Positions 1 to 11,380 of a stretch of DNA of 64,000 nt are shown one piece after another. Origin of the DNA: Alphaproteobacteria bacterium (GTDB taxonomy: Bacteria > Pseudomonadota > Alphaproteobacteria > Rhizobiales > JAJFHC01); NCBI GenBank assembly GCA_021775805.1, contig JAJFHD010000012.1, forward strand, positions 1 through 64,000. The letters run 5' to 3'. Position 1 is the first letter of the stretch; the number at the start of each line of letters is the position of its first letter. The notes under the pieces are model-generated. The model was not told the origin of the DNA. It saw nothing but the letters and a program-made list of their open reading frames with translations, and did no database searches. The translations under genes and the position numbers were made by a program.

Positions 1-716
1 GGCTGAAAGCGGGTCTTGTACTCCATCTTCTGAGATCCGTTGACCCAATATCCCAGGTAAACATAGGGCAACCCCATGGTATGGGCCCGCTCTATGTGGT
101 CCAGAATCATGTAGGTGCCGAGGCTTCTGTCGGCAATGTCCGGCTCATAGAAGCTGTAGATCATGGACAGGCCGTCCTCGAGGCGGTCGGTCAGGGCAAC
201 TGCGATCAAAGGTCCGTCAGTTCCCGATACCTTGCCGGCATGCTCAAGCGGTGTCGAGGCGGGCAGCCGATACTCCACAAGGCGGGTATCGACAAAGCTG
301 TCTTCTACCATGGCGGCAAAATCGAGGACCGTCATGTCGGCCATGCCACCATCCCGGTGACGGGTATCGATGTATCCCCGGAAGATCGAGTATTGCTCCT
401 GGGTGGGGGCCACGTCGGTCATGTGCGAGGTCACCAGGCGGTTGCGTTCCCACGTGCGCTTCATGGACCGTGTCATCTTGAACTGGTCGACCAGAACCCG
501 CACCGAAACGCACGCGGTGCAGCTGTCGCAGGCAGGACGGTAGGCGATGTTCTGACTGCGCCGGAAGCCGCCATGGGTCAACGTGTTGTTGAGCGTCACC
601 GCCTGATCACCGATCAGGTGCGTGAAAATCTTTCGCTCGAGCCGGCCGTCCAGATAGGGGCAGGGCGCAGGCGGCGTTATGTAGAACTGTGGAAATTTCC
701 CGCCTTCGATGCTCAC
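1..716 (-). CDS. bpt: Aspartate/glutamate leucyltransferase Bpt (partial, 3' end beyond window)
   Basis: This enzyme moves leucine from Leu-tRNA to proteins with N-terminal Asp or Glu, marking them for N-end-rule degradation in the cytoplasm. The N-terminus carries [12 protein letters not shown] followed by [13 protein letters not shown], the Cys-rich hallmark of the ATE/Bpt family, and the visible 3' part includes SFYEPD and YLGYWV, typical of the Bpt C-terminal domain. About 238 residues are visible; the C-terminus lies left of position 1. I chose the GTG at 716 because AAGGA lies about 7 nt upstream. An in-frame GTG at 746 would overlap the stop of the upstream permease (GTGA), so translational coupling from there is possible. 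Confidence 0.9.
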   Translation of the reverse strand, partial: MSIEGGKFPQFYITPPAPCPYLDGRLERKIFTHLIGDQAVTLNNTLTHGGFRRSQNIAYRPACDSCTACVSVRVLVDQFKMTRSMKRTWERNRLVTSHMTDVAPTQEQYSIFRGYIDTRHRDGGMADMTVLDFAAMVEDSFVDTRLVEYRLPASTPLEHAGKVSGTDGPLIAVALTDRLEDGLSMIYSFYEPDIADRSLGTYMILDHIERAHTMGLPYVYLGYWVNGSQKMEYKTRFQ

Positions 717-742
717 GCGTTGTTCCTTGTGTCGCCAGTCGT

Positions 743-2611
743 TCACAGACCGTAATACCACGGTCCGATCAATGAGTATGCCAGCCAAATGAGAAATATC
801 AACGGCAACCCTGCACGCATGAAATCGGAGTAGCGATAGTGACCAGGTCCCATGACCAGAAGATTTGTCTGATAGGCCATTGGCGTGGCGAAGGAACAGT
901 TCGCAGCAAAGATGACCGCGAAGACAAATACCCGTGGGTCGGCTTCGAGTTGCACCGCAGTGTTGATGGCGATCGGGGTGAACAGGACGGCGGTCGCGTT
1001 GTTGCTGAGGAAGTTGGTCAGGATCGCAATCATCAGGAACAGGGCGGAGAGTACGGCGGCCGTACCGGCGCCTTCCAGCAGATCAATCACGGCGTGGGCC
1101 AGCAATTGCGCGCCGCCGGTGGTTTCAAGGCTTTCAGCCATGGCAATAGCGGCGGCGATGAGTACCAGGATGCGCCGGTCGATCGCACGGGCGGCCTGGC
1201 GGACGTTCAGACATCCGGCCGGCACCATTGCTGCGGCTCCGGCAAGGGCGGCGATAACGATAGGGATCATACCGCTTGCGGCGCAAAGTATCGTTGCCAG
1301 GAATATAAACCTGGCGCGGGCGCCATAGCGGACTTCGAGCAGTTCCGACGCCGACCACTCGAGCAGCAGCACATCGCGGTTCATTCTCAATCCGAGAATG
1401 TCCTGCCGGTTGCCCATGAACAAGATGACGTCGCCGGCTTCCAGGCGGATCTCGCTCAGGCGCATGCGGATCATGCGGCTGCGGCGCTGAACGCCGATAA
1501 TGATGCATCCGGTGTCCGTGCGCAGGCCCGTCTGCTCGATGCGCCGGCCGATCATGCGCGACCCGGGTGCCACGACCGCTTCGGCCAGCATCATCTCCGT
1601 GGCCATCGCGGTGGCTGTGTCTTTGCCGGTCTCGTCGGCCGGTTGGCGCTTGTCGTCTTCAGGATCAAGCTCATCGGGGTCCGACGACAAGACGCCGTCG
1701 CGGATATGAAGGGCATCGGTCAGCGCTTCGCGGGTGGCGGCAACAATGACCAGGTCGCCTTCGGTCAGGCAAACGTCCTCGAATGGCGGCAGAATCGGAT
1801 GCTCACCGCGCTGGACCATGCGCACGGTCATGTTGCGCAATCCGGGAAACAGTCCGGCGATCGACATCTGACCCTGTAGCGGATGGCCGGCAGAAATCTG
1901 GATCTGGGCAATGAACTGCTTGCCGTTGCGCGGGATCACGGCCTCGGTCATCGACGCCCGGTCTTTCAGAAGCCATGGCATGATGAACAGCACGTAGACC
2001 GCCCCGAGCCCGGCCAACATGGCGCCAGGCACGACGAAATCGAAAAATCCGATCTTTTCAACGTTGTACCGAACAGCGACACCGGCCACCAACAGATTGG
2101 TCGATGAGCCGATCAGAGTGGTCATGCCGCCGAGGATGGAGATGAAGCTGAGTGGCATGATCGTCTTGGAGACGCTCAGTCCCATTCTTGCCGTCAGGAT
2201 GCTGATGATCGGGATGAACATGACCACCACGGGGGTGTTGTTCATGAATGCACTGATGACGCCGGCCCCCAGAAGCACTGCGGTCAGGGTCAGGACGGGA
2301 TGATTGCTGCCCAGTGTCGCAATGCGCCGTGTCGGCCCTTCCAGGGCACCGGTCTGAAACAGTCCCTGGCCGACCACCAGGAGTGCCAGCACCGTGATCA
2401 GGGCAGGGTTTGCGAACCCGGAAAGAAGAACATCGGGAGAAAGCTGGTTTAGTCCGCTTGCGTCATTCAACGGGAAGAAGTGGAAGAAGATCAAGAGAGC
2501 GACGATGGTCGCCACGGACGTGATTTCAAGACTGGCACGTTCAAGTGCATAGGACACTATCGCTGCACCGATAATGGCAAAAGTCACCCAGATCTGCAGT
2601 TCCACGGTCAT
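743..2611 (-). CDS. SLC13/DASS-type permease with two TrkA-C (RCK_C) domains
   Basis: Inner-membrane transporter of 622 residues, probably for an anion such as a di- or tricarboxylate or sulfate. Hydrophobic segments fill residues 1-220 and 430-622. Between them sits a soluble insert with two TrkA-C-like modules, roughly 230-300 and 345-420, each ending in an LxxGDxxxxxG-type strand ([20 protein letters not shown]). The segments [15 protein letters not shown] and [17 protein letters not shown] are the paired SNT-type substrate signatures of the SLC13 fold. The stop codon overlaps a possible GTG start of bpt. The substrate cannot be deduced from sequence. Confidence 0.88.
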   Translation of the reverse strand: MTVELQIWVTFAIIGAAIVSYALERASLEITSVATIVALLIFFHFFPLNDASGLNQLSPDVLLSGFANPALITVLALLVVGQGLFQTGALEGPTRRIATLGSNHPVLTLTAVLLGAGVISAFMNNTPVVVMFIPIISILTARMGLSVSKTIMPLSFISILGGMTTLIGSSTNLLVAGVAVRYNVEKIGFFDFVVPGAMLAGLGAVYVLFIMPWLLKDRASMTEAVIPRNGKQFIAQIQISAGHPLQGQMSIAGLFPGLRNMTVRMVQRGEHPILPPFEDVCLTEGDLVIVAATREALTDALHIRDGVLSSDPDELDPEDDKRQPADETGKDTATAMATEMMLAEAVVAPGSRMIGRRIEQTGLRTDTGCIIIGVQRRSRMIRMRLSEIRLEAGDVILFMGNRQDILGLRMNRDVLLLEWSASELLEVRYGARARFIFLATILCAASGMIPIVIAALAGAAAMVPAGCLNVRQAARAIDRRILVLIAAAIAMAESLETTGGAQLLAHAVIDLLEGAGTAAVLSALFLMIAILTNFLSNNATAVLFTPIAINTAVQLEADPRVFVFAVIFAANCSFATPMAYQTNLLVMGPGHYRYSDFMRAGLPLIFLIWLAYSLIGPWYYGL

Positions 2612-2684
2612 GCGCGCCCTCGCTGACGCTACAGTCTAGTGGATTCGGCCGCCGTATTGCTGAAATTCAGCAGTTCGCACCGCC

Positions 2685-3854
2685 TCACGAAGTGTCGAGA
2701 AATTGCCGCAACAGCCGGACAACCGCGTCAGGCTGTTCCTGCTGGACCCAGTGGCCGGCGCCGGGCACCAGATCGGAGGCAATCATCTTCGTGCAGACAC
2801 GTGTCTCCATCGCCTCCTTGGCACCGGGCTTTTGATAAATCCCCCAGTCGCTCTGACCGGCGATGAAACAGGCAGGAACATCGATTGTTCGTCCTGCATA
2901 CAGACGAAGCTCCCTGGTTTGCTCCTCGCTTGCGGTACAGCGGTACCACTGGAGTCCGCCTTGAAACCCTGTACGGGCGAATTCTGAGGCGTAAAAGCCC
3001 AACTCCTGTTCCGTCAACCAATGGCAGGCGGCAATTTCAGCGTCGGAGGGCATGAGCGGTGCCACGGTTTCGGCCATGCCACGATCACGGTCCATAATGT
3101 AATAGGTCGGCAATTTGGCAAGTTCGCCGGCGGTCCACGCCGCGAGTGGGGCAGGGGCGTTACCCGTCCAGTCGGCGCTCTTGAAATGATAATAGGCACG
3201 CAGAAAACCGCCTATTCCTTGAGGGCAATTCCGCATGTTGTCATTGGCGGTCCGGGTACCGTAGTACCATTGATAGTGCTTGCGCGGCCGCGCCAGGTTT
3301 GCCAGTTGTTGATGTATGTCCGGGTTGGAGAGGTGTTCGCCTGTCGTTGTCGTCGGTGGCTGTCCCGGCAGCGCATTCACCGGAAAATCCGGCGGCCCGT
3401 CGAACGGTGCGCTCATGAGGGCGACCGACCTGAAAACATCCGGTCTGATCAGGGCGCAATAGGCGGCCACAGGCGACCCGAAGTCGTGACCGATTACGGC
3501 AGAAACGCTGGCGTGTCCAAGCCCGGCGAGGAGGGCAAGGGCGTCGCGTACCAGATTGGACAACCGAAACCAGGCCAGGTCGCCATCGTAATCAGAGTTC
3601 CAGCCGGTGGTGCGGCCATATCCACGCTGGTCCGGGGCGATCACATGAAAGCCGAGGCCGGCCAGCGGCATTATGATCTTCCGCCAGCTGAACGCCAGTT
3701 CCGGAAACCCATGCAATAACAGGAGGCAAGGACGGCCAGGTTGTTCAAAGCCGGCCTCCAGGAAATGCATGCGCAAGCCATTGACGCCGTCCAAGAACCG
3801 GGAGCGAATGCCTGGTGGCAAAAGTGATGCGTCGATCTCGGCCGGTGGTTTCAT
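2685..3854 (-). CDS. Alpha/beta hydrolase, epoxide hydrolase-like
   Basis: Cytosolic alpha/beta-hydrolase of 389 residues. HGFPE (residues 49-53) forms the oxyanion-hole motif, DQRGYGR follows at 75-81, and the nucleophile elbow GHDFGSP places Asp124 as the attacking residue. The catalytic base is probably His368 in GAGHW. An aspartate nucleophile with HGFPE is typical of epoxide hydrolases and haloalkane dehalogenases; the DQRGYG pattern favours epoxide hydrolase. It lies 13 nt downstream of a LysR-family gene on the same strand and is probably in its operon. The natural substrate is unknown. Confidence 0.85.
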   Translation of the reverse strand: MKPPAEIDASLLPPGIRSRFLDGVNGLRMHFLEAGFEQPGRPCLLLLHGFPELAFSWRKIIMPLAGLGFHVIAPDQRGYGRTTGWNSDYDGDLAWFRLSNLVRDALALLAGLGHASVSAVIGHDFGSPVAAYCALIRPDVFRSVALMSAPFDGPPDFPVNALPGQPPTTTTGEHLSNPDIHQQLANLARPRKHYQWYYGTRTANDNMRNCPQGIGGFLRAYYHFKSADWTGNAPAPLAAWTAGELAKLPTYYIMDRDRGMAETVAPLMPSDAEIAACHWLTEQELGFYASEFARTGFQGGLQWYRCTASEEQTRELRLYAGRTIDVPACFIAGQSDWGIYQKPGAKEAMETRVCTKMIASDLVPGAGHWVQQEQPDAVVRLLRQFLDTS

Positions 3855-3867
3855 GGGCAGGGCTCCA

Positions 3868-4773
3868 TCACAGACTGCTGGCGTTTTTGTCCGACATCTG
3901 GTCTGCGAGAAATTGGACGAAACGGTTGGTCAGGCTTTCGCGGGATACATTGTTGGGCCACACGGCGTAGGCCCCTGGTGCCATCAGTTCCCAATTCGGG
4001 CTCAACGCAATCAGCCTCCCGGTTTGAAGCGCCGACGTCACAAGGCAGCGTGGTACCGCGGCAATGCCGATACCGTTCATTGCCATCTGGCACAACGCTG
4101 AAACCGAGTCGACTTCGACCGCAATCGACGGTGAAAAGTCGGGAACTTCCTGGTTTGAATTGACCAGCTGTTTGGTGACGGGCAGTTGCGTGAGCTTGAT
4201 CCAGTCCCATTCGGCCAGATCGCTGATCGCCTTCGGCATGGCCTTGCCGGCAAGGTAGCCAGGTGCTGCAACCAGCACACGTTCGATGGTGCAGAGCTTT
4301 CGAGCCAGGTACTGGCTGTCCTCAAGCCAGCCGATCCGAACGGCTGCATCGTACTCGGAGCCGATGAGCTCAATCTTCTGATCGGAAAAGCTGATCGTCA
4401 AATCGACCTTGGGGTAGCGTTTTGTGAAGGCGATGAGGTGATCTACATACGGCGGATTTTCGAAGACCGCCCCGGCAACGGCCACTCTAAGGCGCCCGGT
4501 CGGCTGGTCGGAACGGCGGTGAATGGCATCGAGGCCGGCCTGGGCCGCCGCGGCCATTTTCCGGCTGGCGGCGAACAGTTCGGCCCCGTCGTCGGTGAGA
4601 GAAATTTTTCGCGTCGATCGGTACAGCAGTGCCGTGCCAATATGGGTCTCAAGTTGGGAGACATGATGACTGACGACCGACGGCGACAGGTTGAGCAGCT
4701 TGGCCGCGGCCCGAAAGGAGCCGGCCTCGACCACTGTCTGGAAAATCGCCATTGTCCTCAAGTGGTCAATCAT
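3868..4773 (-). CDS. LysR-family transcriptional regulator
   Basis: Regulator of 301 residues with an N-terminal winged HTH (residues 3-62; FQTVVEAGSFRAAAKLL and SPSVVSHHVSQLE are the recognisable helices) and a C-terminal periplasmic-binding-like effector domain (about 90-290). It is followed after 13 nt by the epoxide hydrolase gene and is divergent from a small ORF starting at 4912. The divergent 138-bp gap holds a dyad that could be its binding site. It resembles the CrgA/DsdC-like LysR subgroup; the effector is unknown. Confidence 0.92.
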   Translation of the reverse strand: MIDHLRTMAIFQTVVEAGSFRAAAKLLNLSPSVVSHHVSQLETHIGTALLYRSTRKISLTDDGAELFAASRKMAAAAQAGLDAIHRRSDQPTGRLRVAVAGAVFENPPYVDHLIAFTKRYPKVDLTISFSDQKIELIGSEYDAAVRIGWLEDSQYLARKLCTIERVLVAAPGYLAGKAMPKAISDLAEWDWIKLTQLPVTKQLVNSNQEVPDFSPSIAVEVDSVSALCQMAMNGIGIAAVPRCLVTSALQTGRLIALSPNWELMAPGAYAVWPNNVSRESLTNRFVQFLADQMSDKNASSL

Positions 4774-4783
4774 TGTTCGATCA

Positions 4784-4808
4784 GATGAAATAAAGAAATT
4801 GATTCATC
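4784..4808. promoter_or_regulatory. Dyad GATGAA-N13-TTCATC in the LysR divergent promoter region
   Basis: GATGAA at 4784-4789 is mirrored by TTCATC at 4803-4808. It begins 10 bp upstream of the LysR start codon and lies between two divergent genes, the usual place for an autoregulatory LysR operator. The half-site spacing is compatible with a T-N11-A-type site, but this is a guess from position and symmetry only. Confidence 0.35.
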
Positions 4809-4911
4809 CCATCTTATGCACAACCGAATTTCGATGCATTCTCTTTTTGCCGATAGGGAAGCGCATGTTTTTGCGCTGTCCCTCGAACATTCGATAAGGA
4901 AGGAAAATGTC

Positions 4912-5172
4912 ATGTCGCGGATTGTTGTCACTCATAAGGTGGAAGACGTCGTGAAGTGGAAAAGTTTCGATGAGGAGCGTCGTGTCAACATGGGTGCGTT
5001 TGGAACGGACATCCAAAGCTTCGTGGACATGGGCGGCGGCAGTTCGGTGGCCCTGTCCATGACTGTCACGGATCCCGACGGGCTGCAGGCGTTCATTCAA
5101 TCAGAAATGTGCGATGCAATCATGCGCCGGCACGGGGTCATCAAACCGGTAACGGTGCATGGTGACGGCTAG
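4912..5172 (+). CDS. Small conserved-looking hypothetical protein (86 aa)
   Basis: Protein of 86 residues beginning MSRIVVTHKVEDVVKWKSF. I chose the ATG at 4912 because AAGGAAGG lies 8-14 nt upstream. The alternation of short strands and helices, with HKVEDVVKWKSFDEER and VTDPDGLQAFI, resembles small dimeric alpha/beta ferredoxin-like proteins of the ABM or cyclase type, but I cannot name the family. It is divergent from the LysR gene and may be a regulatory target of it. Confidence 0.7.
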   Translation: MSRIVVTHKVEDVVKWKSFDEERRVNMGAFGTDIQSFVDMGGGSSVALSMTVTDPDGLQAFIQSEMCDAIMRRHGVIKPVTVHGDG

Positions 5173-5287
5173 GCGTTGTAGCGCTCGGGGCAGCGGATAG
5201 AAATATTCGCATCCCCGACAAGCAGAGACGGGAGCCGCGCCACTTCAACGGCTGGTTTATGCGTTCGGCACGCCCCACCTAGGAAAA

Positions 5288-5430
5288 CCGGTTTCCCGTG
5301 CGCGACGCAACACGTCCGTGTTGCTTCGCAGATACGGGACCGTACGAGTCTCAAAAGCCGGCATTCGGTACGGCCCCGTCTCTGCGAAGCAGCATTGCAT
5401 GCTGCGTCGCGTACGGGGAACGGTGGCGGC
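5288..5430. repeat. Paired inverted REP-like palindromic element
   Basis: Two long hairpins face each other. The first (5302-5329) is GCGACGCAACAC, a 4-nt loop and GTGTTGCTTCGC. The second (5384-5410) is GCGAAGCAGCAT, a 3-nt loop and ATGCTGCGTCGC. Flanking sequence is also inverted (GTTTCCCGTGCGCGACGCA against TGCGTCGCGTACGGGGAAC). A third copy lies at 31021-31105. The arrangement is that of a BIME built from REP-type units. The rest of the 5173-5519 gap shows no credible gene. Confidence 0.75.
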
Positions 5431-5519
5431 GGTTTGGAGCGAACGCCTGCGGGCGGGTGCGTCCTTCAACCTATAATTAAAGTTATAAAACTCGCATAAC
5501 TGTTTGGTTTTGAAGCAGT

Positions 5520-6749
5520 TTATTGCCTTTCTTTTCCGCCGGGCGCGTCGAGGGTGGTTGCTGCATAACCTTCTGCATTAAGTGTCTCAATGACATCTTT
5601 TGCGTGGTGCCGGTCGCGGGTCTCGATCATCAGTTCAAGTTCCGTGCCTTTCGCCGGCACGTCGAGGAACAGGCGGTGATGGGAGACTTCGAGGATGTTG
5701 GCGCCGGCCTCTCCCAGACAAGAGGCGATATGGCCCAGGACGCCTGGCCGATCGGGTGTCTGTATTCGGAGGCTGACGATCCGGCTCTCCCGTTCCAGTT
5801 CGCGGTAAACAATTGAAGCCAGAATTCTGGGATCGATGTTGCCGCCGCACAGGATCAGACCCACGGTGCGGTCCCGGAACCGTCCAGGGTCCGCCATAAC
5901 CGCGGCGAGGCCGGCTGCTCCCGCTCCCTCCACAGTTGTCTTCTGAACGGTCAGGAGGGCGTTGACGGCACGCTCTATGTCGGTTTCGCTGGCCAGCAGA
6001 ATGTCTGTCACGTGATCACGGGCAATCATCGTGGTGCGTTCGGCGACGTTCTTGACGGCAATCCCTTCAGCCAGCGTGTTGCCGCCACAAGCGGCTGTCT
6101 GTCCGTGGAAAGCGTTGTGCATGGCCGGGTAGAGGGCGGTCTCGGCGCCGAATATGTCGATGTCGGGCCGGATGGCCTTTGCGGCAATCGAAACACCGGC
6201 GATGAGGCCACCGCCGCCAACCGGGACGACAAGAGTGTCGATGGCGGGTGCGTCTTCGAGCATTTCGTGTGCAATGGTGCCCTGGCCGGCAATCACATGG
6301 TCGTCGTCGTAGGGGTGAATGGGGGTAAGTGCCCGCGCGGCGATGAGGTCTTCGTAGGCGGCCTGACATTCGACCAGGGTTTCCCCGCTGAGAACGACGT
6401 CGGCCCCCATTGAGCGGGTGCGCTCGACCTTGACGAAGGGGGTTGTGGTCGGCATGACGATGGTGGCGGGTATTTCAAGATCCCTGGCAAAATAGGCAAC
6501 CGCCTGGGCGTGGTTGCCCGCCGACAGGGCGATGACACCGGCTGCCCGCTGGGCCTCGCTGAGACTGGCCAGCTTGACCAGTGCGCCACGGACCTTGAAT
6601 GCACTGGTGATCTGCAGGTTTTCGAATTTGAGGTAGATGTCGACCCCTGTAAGCTCCCGCAAGGCAGGTGCCGGCAGGGTCGGTGTGCGCAGAATCCGAC
6701 CGTTCAGCATAATGGCGGCGTCTGTTATGTCATCCGGTGTGACGGTCAT
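5520..6749 (-). CDS. ilvA: Threonine ammonia-lyase with C-terminal ACT domain
   Basis: PLP enzyme of 409 residues that deaminates L-threonine to 2-oxobutyrate, feeding isoleucine synthesis or threonine breakdown. The Schiff-base lysine is Lys52 in SAFKVRGA, and the phosphate-binding glycine loop is PVGGGGLIAG near residue 178. A single ACT domain occupies about 330-405 (RPGVLGHIASCLGEAG). The length matches the short (about 400-residue) threonine dehydratases with one ACT domain rather than the 500-residue E. coli IlvA with two. It is divergent from the hydroxyacid dehydrogenase at 6915. Specificity for serine cannot be excluded. Confidence 0.92.
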   Translation of the reverse strand: MTVTPDDITDAAIMLNGRILRTPTLPAPALRELTGVDIYLKFENLQITSAFKVRGALVKLASLSEAQRAAGVIALSAGNHAQAVAYFARDLEIPATIVMPTTTPFVKVERTRSMGADVVLSGETLVECQAAYEDLIAARALTPIHPYDDDHVIAGQGTIAHEMLEDAPAIDTLVVPVGGGGLIAGVSIAAKAIRPDIDIFGAETALYPAMHNAFHGQTAACGGNTLAEGIAVKNVAERTTMIARDHVTDILLASETDIERAVNALLTVQKTTVEGAGAAGLAAVMADPGRFRDRTVGLILCGGNIDPRILASIVYRELERESRIVSLRIQTPDRPGVLGHIASCLGEAGANILEVSHHRLFLDVPAKGTELELMIETRDRHHAKDVIETLNAEGYAATTLDAPGGKERQ

Positions 6750-6914
6750 TGTCGTCTGCCCCTGGTCAAACCCAGGGTGTCCCGGGTCCTGAAAAGTCCG
6801 TTAGAGCCTTATGTCAGGCTCTTGGCCAAAATGTTCTGCCATGTTAGGTCACATGCCGAAACGATATTCTGGAAATCAGACATCGAATTCCAACATTAGC
6901 AGAGGTGTAACAGC

Positions 6915-7787
6915 ATGGGCTCCAAGGTCGCTTTTCTCGGTTTGGGTGTAATGGGGTATCCCATGGCAGGGTATCTGGCCTCGGCTGGCCACGACGTGAC
7001 GGTCTACAACCGCACGGCGGCGAAAGCTGAAAAGTGGGTCGCCCAGCATGGCGGCGCCTCGGCGGCAACGCCCAGGGAAGCTGTGGCAGGCGCTGCATTT
7101 GTGTTTGCCTGTGTCGGCAATGATGACGACCTGCGTGCGGTTGTGGCGGGCCCCGACGGTGCGTTTCACGGCATGGGCGAGGGCTCGATCTTTGTCGACA
7201 ATACGACGGCATCTGCCGAAGTCGCCCGCGAGCTTCACGCACAAGGCGCAGCCAAGGGGATTGCGTTCCTCGATGCGCCGGTTTCCGGTGGCCAGGCCGG
7301 GGCTGAAAACGGTGCCCTGACGGTCATGGTCGGGGGCGATGAGGCACCATATGAAAAAGCGGCGCCGCTGATCGACCACTATGCCAAGTCATGCCGTCTC
7401 ATGGGCCCGTCGGGGGCCGGCCAACTGACCAAGATGGTCAACCAGATCTGCATTGCCGGACTGGTGCAGGGGCTCTCGGAGGGCATCCATTTTGCCAAGA
7501 AGGCGGGGCTTGATGTGGAGGCGGTGATCGACGTGATCTCGAAGGGCGCTGCCCAGTCCTGGCAGATGGAGAACCGCTACGTGACGATGAACAAGGGCGA
7601 GTACGAACACGGTTTTGCGGTCGACTGGATGCGCAAGGATCTGGACATCTGCCTGACCACCGCGCGCCAGATCAAGGCCAAGCTTCCCGTGGCCGCGCTG
7701 GTCGATCAGTTCTATGCCGATGTGCAGGAAATGGGCGGCAGCCGGTGGGATACATCGAGCCTTTTGGCGCGGCTTGATCCTAAGTAA
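6915..7787 (+). CDS. NAD(P)-dependent beta-hydroxyacid dehydrogenase
   Basis: Protein of 290 residues of the 3-hydroxyisobutyrate/6-phosphogluconate dehydrogenase superfamily. GLGVMGYPMAGYL is the N-terminal Rossmann glycine motif, FLDAPVSGGQAGAENGAL is the substrate-binding signature, and the catalytic lysine lies in GAGQLTKMVNQ. GAGGTG precedes the ATG by about 7 nt. It resembles glyoxylate/succinate-semialdehyde reductase-like members more than the mmsB protein at 15170, whose substrate is clear from context. The actual substrate is unknown. Confidence 0.88.
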   Translation: MGSKVAFLGLGVMGYPMAGYLASAGHDVTVYNRTAAKAEKWVAQHGGASAATPREAVAGAAFVFACVGNDDDLRAVVAGPDGAFHGMGEGSIFVDNTTASAEVARELHAQGAAKGIAFLDAPVSGGQAGAENGALTVMVGGDEAPYEKAAPLIDHYAKSCRLMGPSGAGQLTKMVNQICIAGLVQGLSEGIHFAKKAGLDVEAVIDVISKGAAQSWQMENRYVTMNKGEYEHGFAVDWMRKDLDICLTTARQIKAKLPVAALVDQFYADVQEMGGSRWDTSSLLARLDPK

Positions 7788-7835
7788 TACAAAGAGTTAT
7801 ATGCGTAAACTCATATAGCAAGTTAATGTATCGCT

Positions 7836-9053
<1,218 letters not shown>

Positions 9054-9088
9054 TCAATGCCTCAGGAAACGCAACCGGACTGCCTTGT

Positions 9089-9838
9089 TCACGCGTAGAT
9101 GTACCCGCCGGAGACGATGATGTTTTCACCGGTCATGTAGGTGTTGCGCGGGCCGCCGGCCATGAAGACCCATTCGGCCATCTCCCTGGGTTCGGCGGCG
9201 CGGCCAAGGGGATTGGCGGCGGCAAGCTCGCCCAGAAACCCCGAAGCGCGGGCTTTCTCAGTGGCCATGCCCGCGGGCGCCACTGAATTGACCAGAATAC
9301 CGTCACCAGCAACTTCATGGGCGAACGATTTTGTCAGGCTGACCACGGCGGCTTTAGTCGCTGCGTAGTGGGCATTTTGCGGATGAGCCTTGAAGGCGTC
9401 GACTGAGGAGATGTTGACGATGCGACCGCGCACATCGCCGATCGGGTCGCTGTTTTTCATGTGCCGGACGGCGGCAACCATCATGTGGTAGGTGCCCTTG
9501 ACGTTGATCGCATTCGACGCATCCCATTCGTCGTCGGTGATCTCCAGCAGCGGTTTACGCGGATAGACAGCGGCACAGTTGACAAGGGTGTCGATCGAGC
9601 CAAGGGCCCGGCGAACTTCATCGAATGCCTTGTGCGACGCTTCGGCGGTTCGAATGTCGGCGGCAGCGTGCCCGGTATCAAGGCCGGCGGCCCGCGCAGG
9701 CGCGGTCGCCGCCTCAGCGGCTGCCCCGTCGACATCCACGACACCGACGGCGCGAGCACCTTCGCCAACAGCCATGTTCGCCAGGAGGGCGCCGAGACCG
9801 GAACCGCCGCCAACGACGAGGAGAGATAGGTTTTTCAT
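9089..9838 (-). CDS. Short-chain dehydrogenase/reductase (SDR)
   Basis: Classical SDR of 249 residues. The cofactor motif is [11 protein letters not shown] near the N-terminus, and the active site is formed by Ser in VNISSVDA and by Tyr and Lys in YAATKAA. The start overlaps the stop of the upstream luciferase-like gene by 4 bp (ATGA), so the two are translated together and probably act in one pathway. Substrate unknown. Confidence 0.9.
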   Translation of the reverse strand: MKNLSLLVVGGGSGLGALLANMAVGEGARAVGVVDVDGAAAEAATAPARAAGLDTGHAAADIRTAEASHKAFDEVRRALGSIDTLVNCAAVYPRKPLLEITDDEWDASNAINVKGTYHMMVAAVRHMKNSDPIGDVRGRIVNISSVDAFKAHPQNAHYAATKAAVVSLTKSFAHEVAGDGILVNSVAPAGMATEKARASGFLGELAAANPLGRAAEPREMAEWVFMAGGPRNTYMTGENIIVSGGYIYA

Positions 9839-10896
9839 GATGCTTCTGCCTGAGTTTGGTTTGCAAGTTGGGCTCTGACGGCGGGAATGACCTGATCGCA
9901 GAACGTTTCAAGCGATTCAAGCACATTCGCGTAGGGAATACCTGCTATCTGCATGAATACACTGGTATGAGTGATGCCGTACTCGCGGGCATCGTCGACG
10001 ATCCTGGCACTCACGTCTTCAGCATCGCCGATGATCGAGCGTTCCATGATCTCATCGATCGTGGGTTCGCCGTCATAAGGCACATCGCGCAGGATCGCGC
10101 CGTCGAGGACAGGATCGGGCCGGCGCATGTTGGTGACCATGCGGGCGTGAAGCAGAATCTGTTCCGCGGCCATCCGCGAATCGTTTTTGTCTTTTGCAAC
10201 ATAAACATAACGCTGGACCGCAAATGGGAAGTCATCCCCGGTCAGACCGTTCTCTGCCCGGGTTTCCTTGTAAAGGCCGCGCAGCGTCGCCAGGAGGGAT
10301 GTGGGGGCCAGGGCCGATGACGTCAGAGGGGTTGCACCGCGTTCAACCATGCGCTGGCGTATTTCGGGCGCGTTGCCGACGGCGAATGTGCGGATTGCCT
10401 CCTGAACCGGGGCAATCGACAAGGCTGCGTCCGCAATCTGGACATGATCGCCGTGATAGTCGATGCGGCCTTGGGTCAGGCCCTGATGGATGACGTCCCA
10501 GACCTCGAGGCCGCGTTGCAGGCGGTCATTGATTTCAAAACCGAATTTGGCAAATTCGCGCGGCTGGTAGCCTGTCCCGAGCCCCAGTACGAGACGGCCG
10601 TTTGTAAGCTGGTCCGTCATGCAGATGTCCTGCACCAGCCTGAGCGGCTCGTAAAACGGCATGACGACGACGGCCGGGCCAAGCTGAAGGTTGGTGGTCG
10701 CCGATGCCATGTGCGCCACCGCCATTAGGGGCGACGGGCAGACCGAGTAGTTCGAAAGATGATGCTCGGCAAACCAGGCTATGTCGAAGCCGCCCTGATC
10801 GGCGATGCGTGTCATGGTGCGCATCTGCTGGAAGACTTCCGCATGGGTCGGGCCGGAGGCCGGCATGGTCATCAGGTTGAAAAGCGAAAATTCCAT
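9835..10896 (-). CDS. LLM-class (luciferase-like) flavin-dependent monooxygenase
   Basis: Protein of 353 residues beginning [18 protein letters not shown]. It has the bacterial-luciferase TIM-barrel pattern ([42 protein letters not shown]). Such enzymes oxidise organic substrates using reduced FMN supplied by a reductase. I chose the ATG at 10896, where family similarity begins, over the open extension to 11013. It is coupled to the downstream SDR by a 4-bp overlap. The substrate is not predictable. Confidence 0.9.
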   Translation of the reverse strand: MEFSLFNLMTMPASGPTHAEVFQQMRTMTRIADQGGFDIAWFAEHHLSNYSVCPSPLMAVAHMASATTNLQLGPAVVVMPFYEPLRLVQDICMTDQLTNGRLVLGLGTGYQPREFAKFGFEINDRLQRGLEVWDVIHQGLTQGRIDYHGDHVQIADAALSIAPVQEAIRTFAVGNAPEIRQRMVERGATPLTSSALAPTSLLATLRGLYKETRAENGLTGDDFPFAVQRYVYVAKDKNDSRMAAEQILLHARMVTNMRRPDPVLDGAILRDVPYDGEPTIDEIMERSIIGDAEDVSARIVDDAREYGITHTSVFMQIAGIPYANVLESLETFCDQVIPAVRAQLANQTQAEAS

Positions 10897-11074
10897 GGCG
10901 GATGGGCCTTTTTGACACGTTGATCTTGATATGGCGATGACGGGATTATGATCCTGACTCAGGAAATCATCGCCGTCAAAAAAAAGCCGTGGATGACCGT
11001 ATTGGATAGGCACCAGATTGCTATGTGATTCCGGCGGCCTAATTCACGGAGTGTCAGGAACAGGGAGACGTGTG

Positions 11075-11299
11075 ATGGATACCGACCGCATCGACGAAGC
11101 GGCTTTGGGATTGCTTTATCTTGGACTTCACGACGGTAATCGTACGTGGAAGACATTCGATTGGGACACGATGGACCGGTTGCATGAAAAGGGACTGATT
11201 TCGAGCCCGTTGGGCAAGGTAAAATCGGTGGCGTTTTCCGAGAAGGGCCTGGAGAAAGCGGAAGCAGTGTTCCGCAAACAGTTTGATGGCGAGACTTGA
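11075..11299 (+). CDS. DUF6429-like small protein
   Basis: Protein of 74 residues, MDTDRIDEAALGLLYLGLH at the start and LHEKGLI followed by KSVAFSEKGL later. The Asp-Glu-Ala-Leu-Leu-Tyr-Leu start and the winged-helix-like C-terminal half match my memory of DUF6429 proteins. CAGGGAG lies about 8 nt before the ATG. It lies 81 nt upstream of a DUF6880-type gene on the same strand. No function is known to me. Confidence 0.7.
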   Translation: MDTDRIDEAALGLLYLGLHDGNRTWKTFDWDTMDRLHEKGLISSPLGKVKSVAFSEKGLEKAEAVFRKQFDGET

Positions 11300-11380
11300 A
11301 CCGTTGAAGTCTCGGCTGACAACGAGAACAACCGCCGACTGTAGTTCGGTGTTTTTGGCATTAGTTTTAAAGTTATATCG

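Noticed and set aside
839..1879. Long plus-strand open frame of 346 codons
   Set aside because: It lies wholly opposite the SLC13 permease gene, which has clear family motifs; GC-rich antisense frames are often open.
7790..7830. AT-rich inverted repeat TATATG...CATATA between convergent genes
   Set aside because: Only six weak base pairs and no U-tract; not convincing as a terminator.
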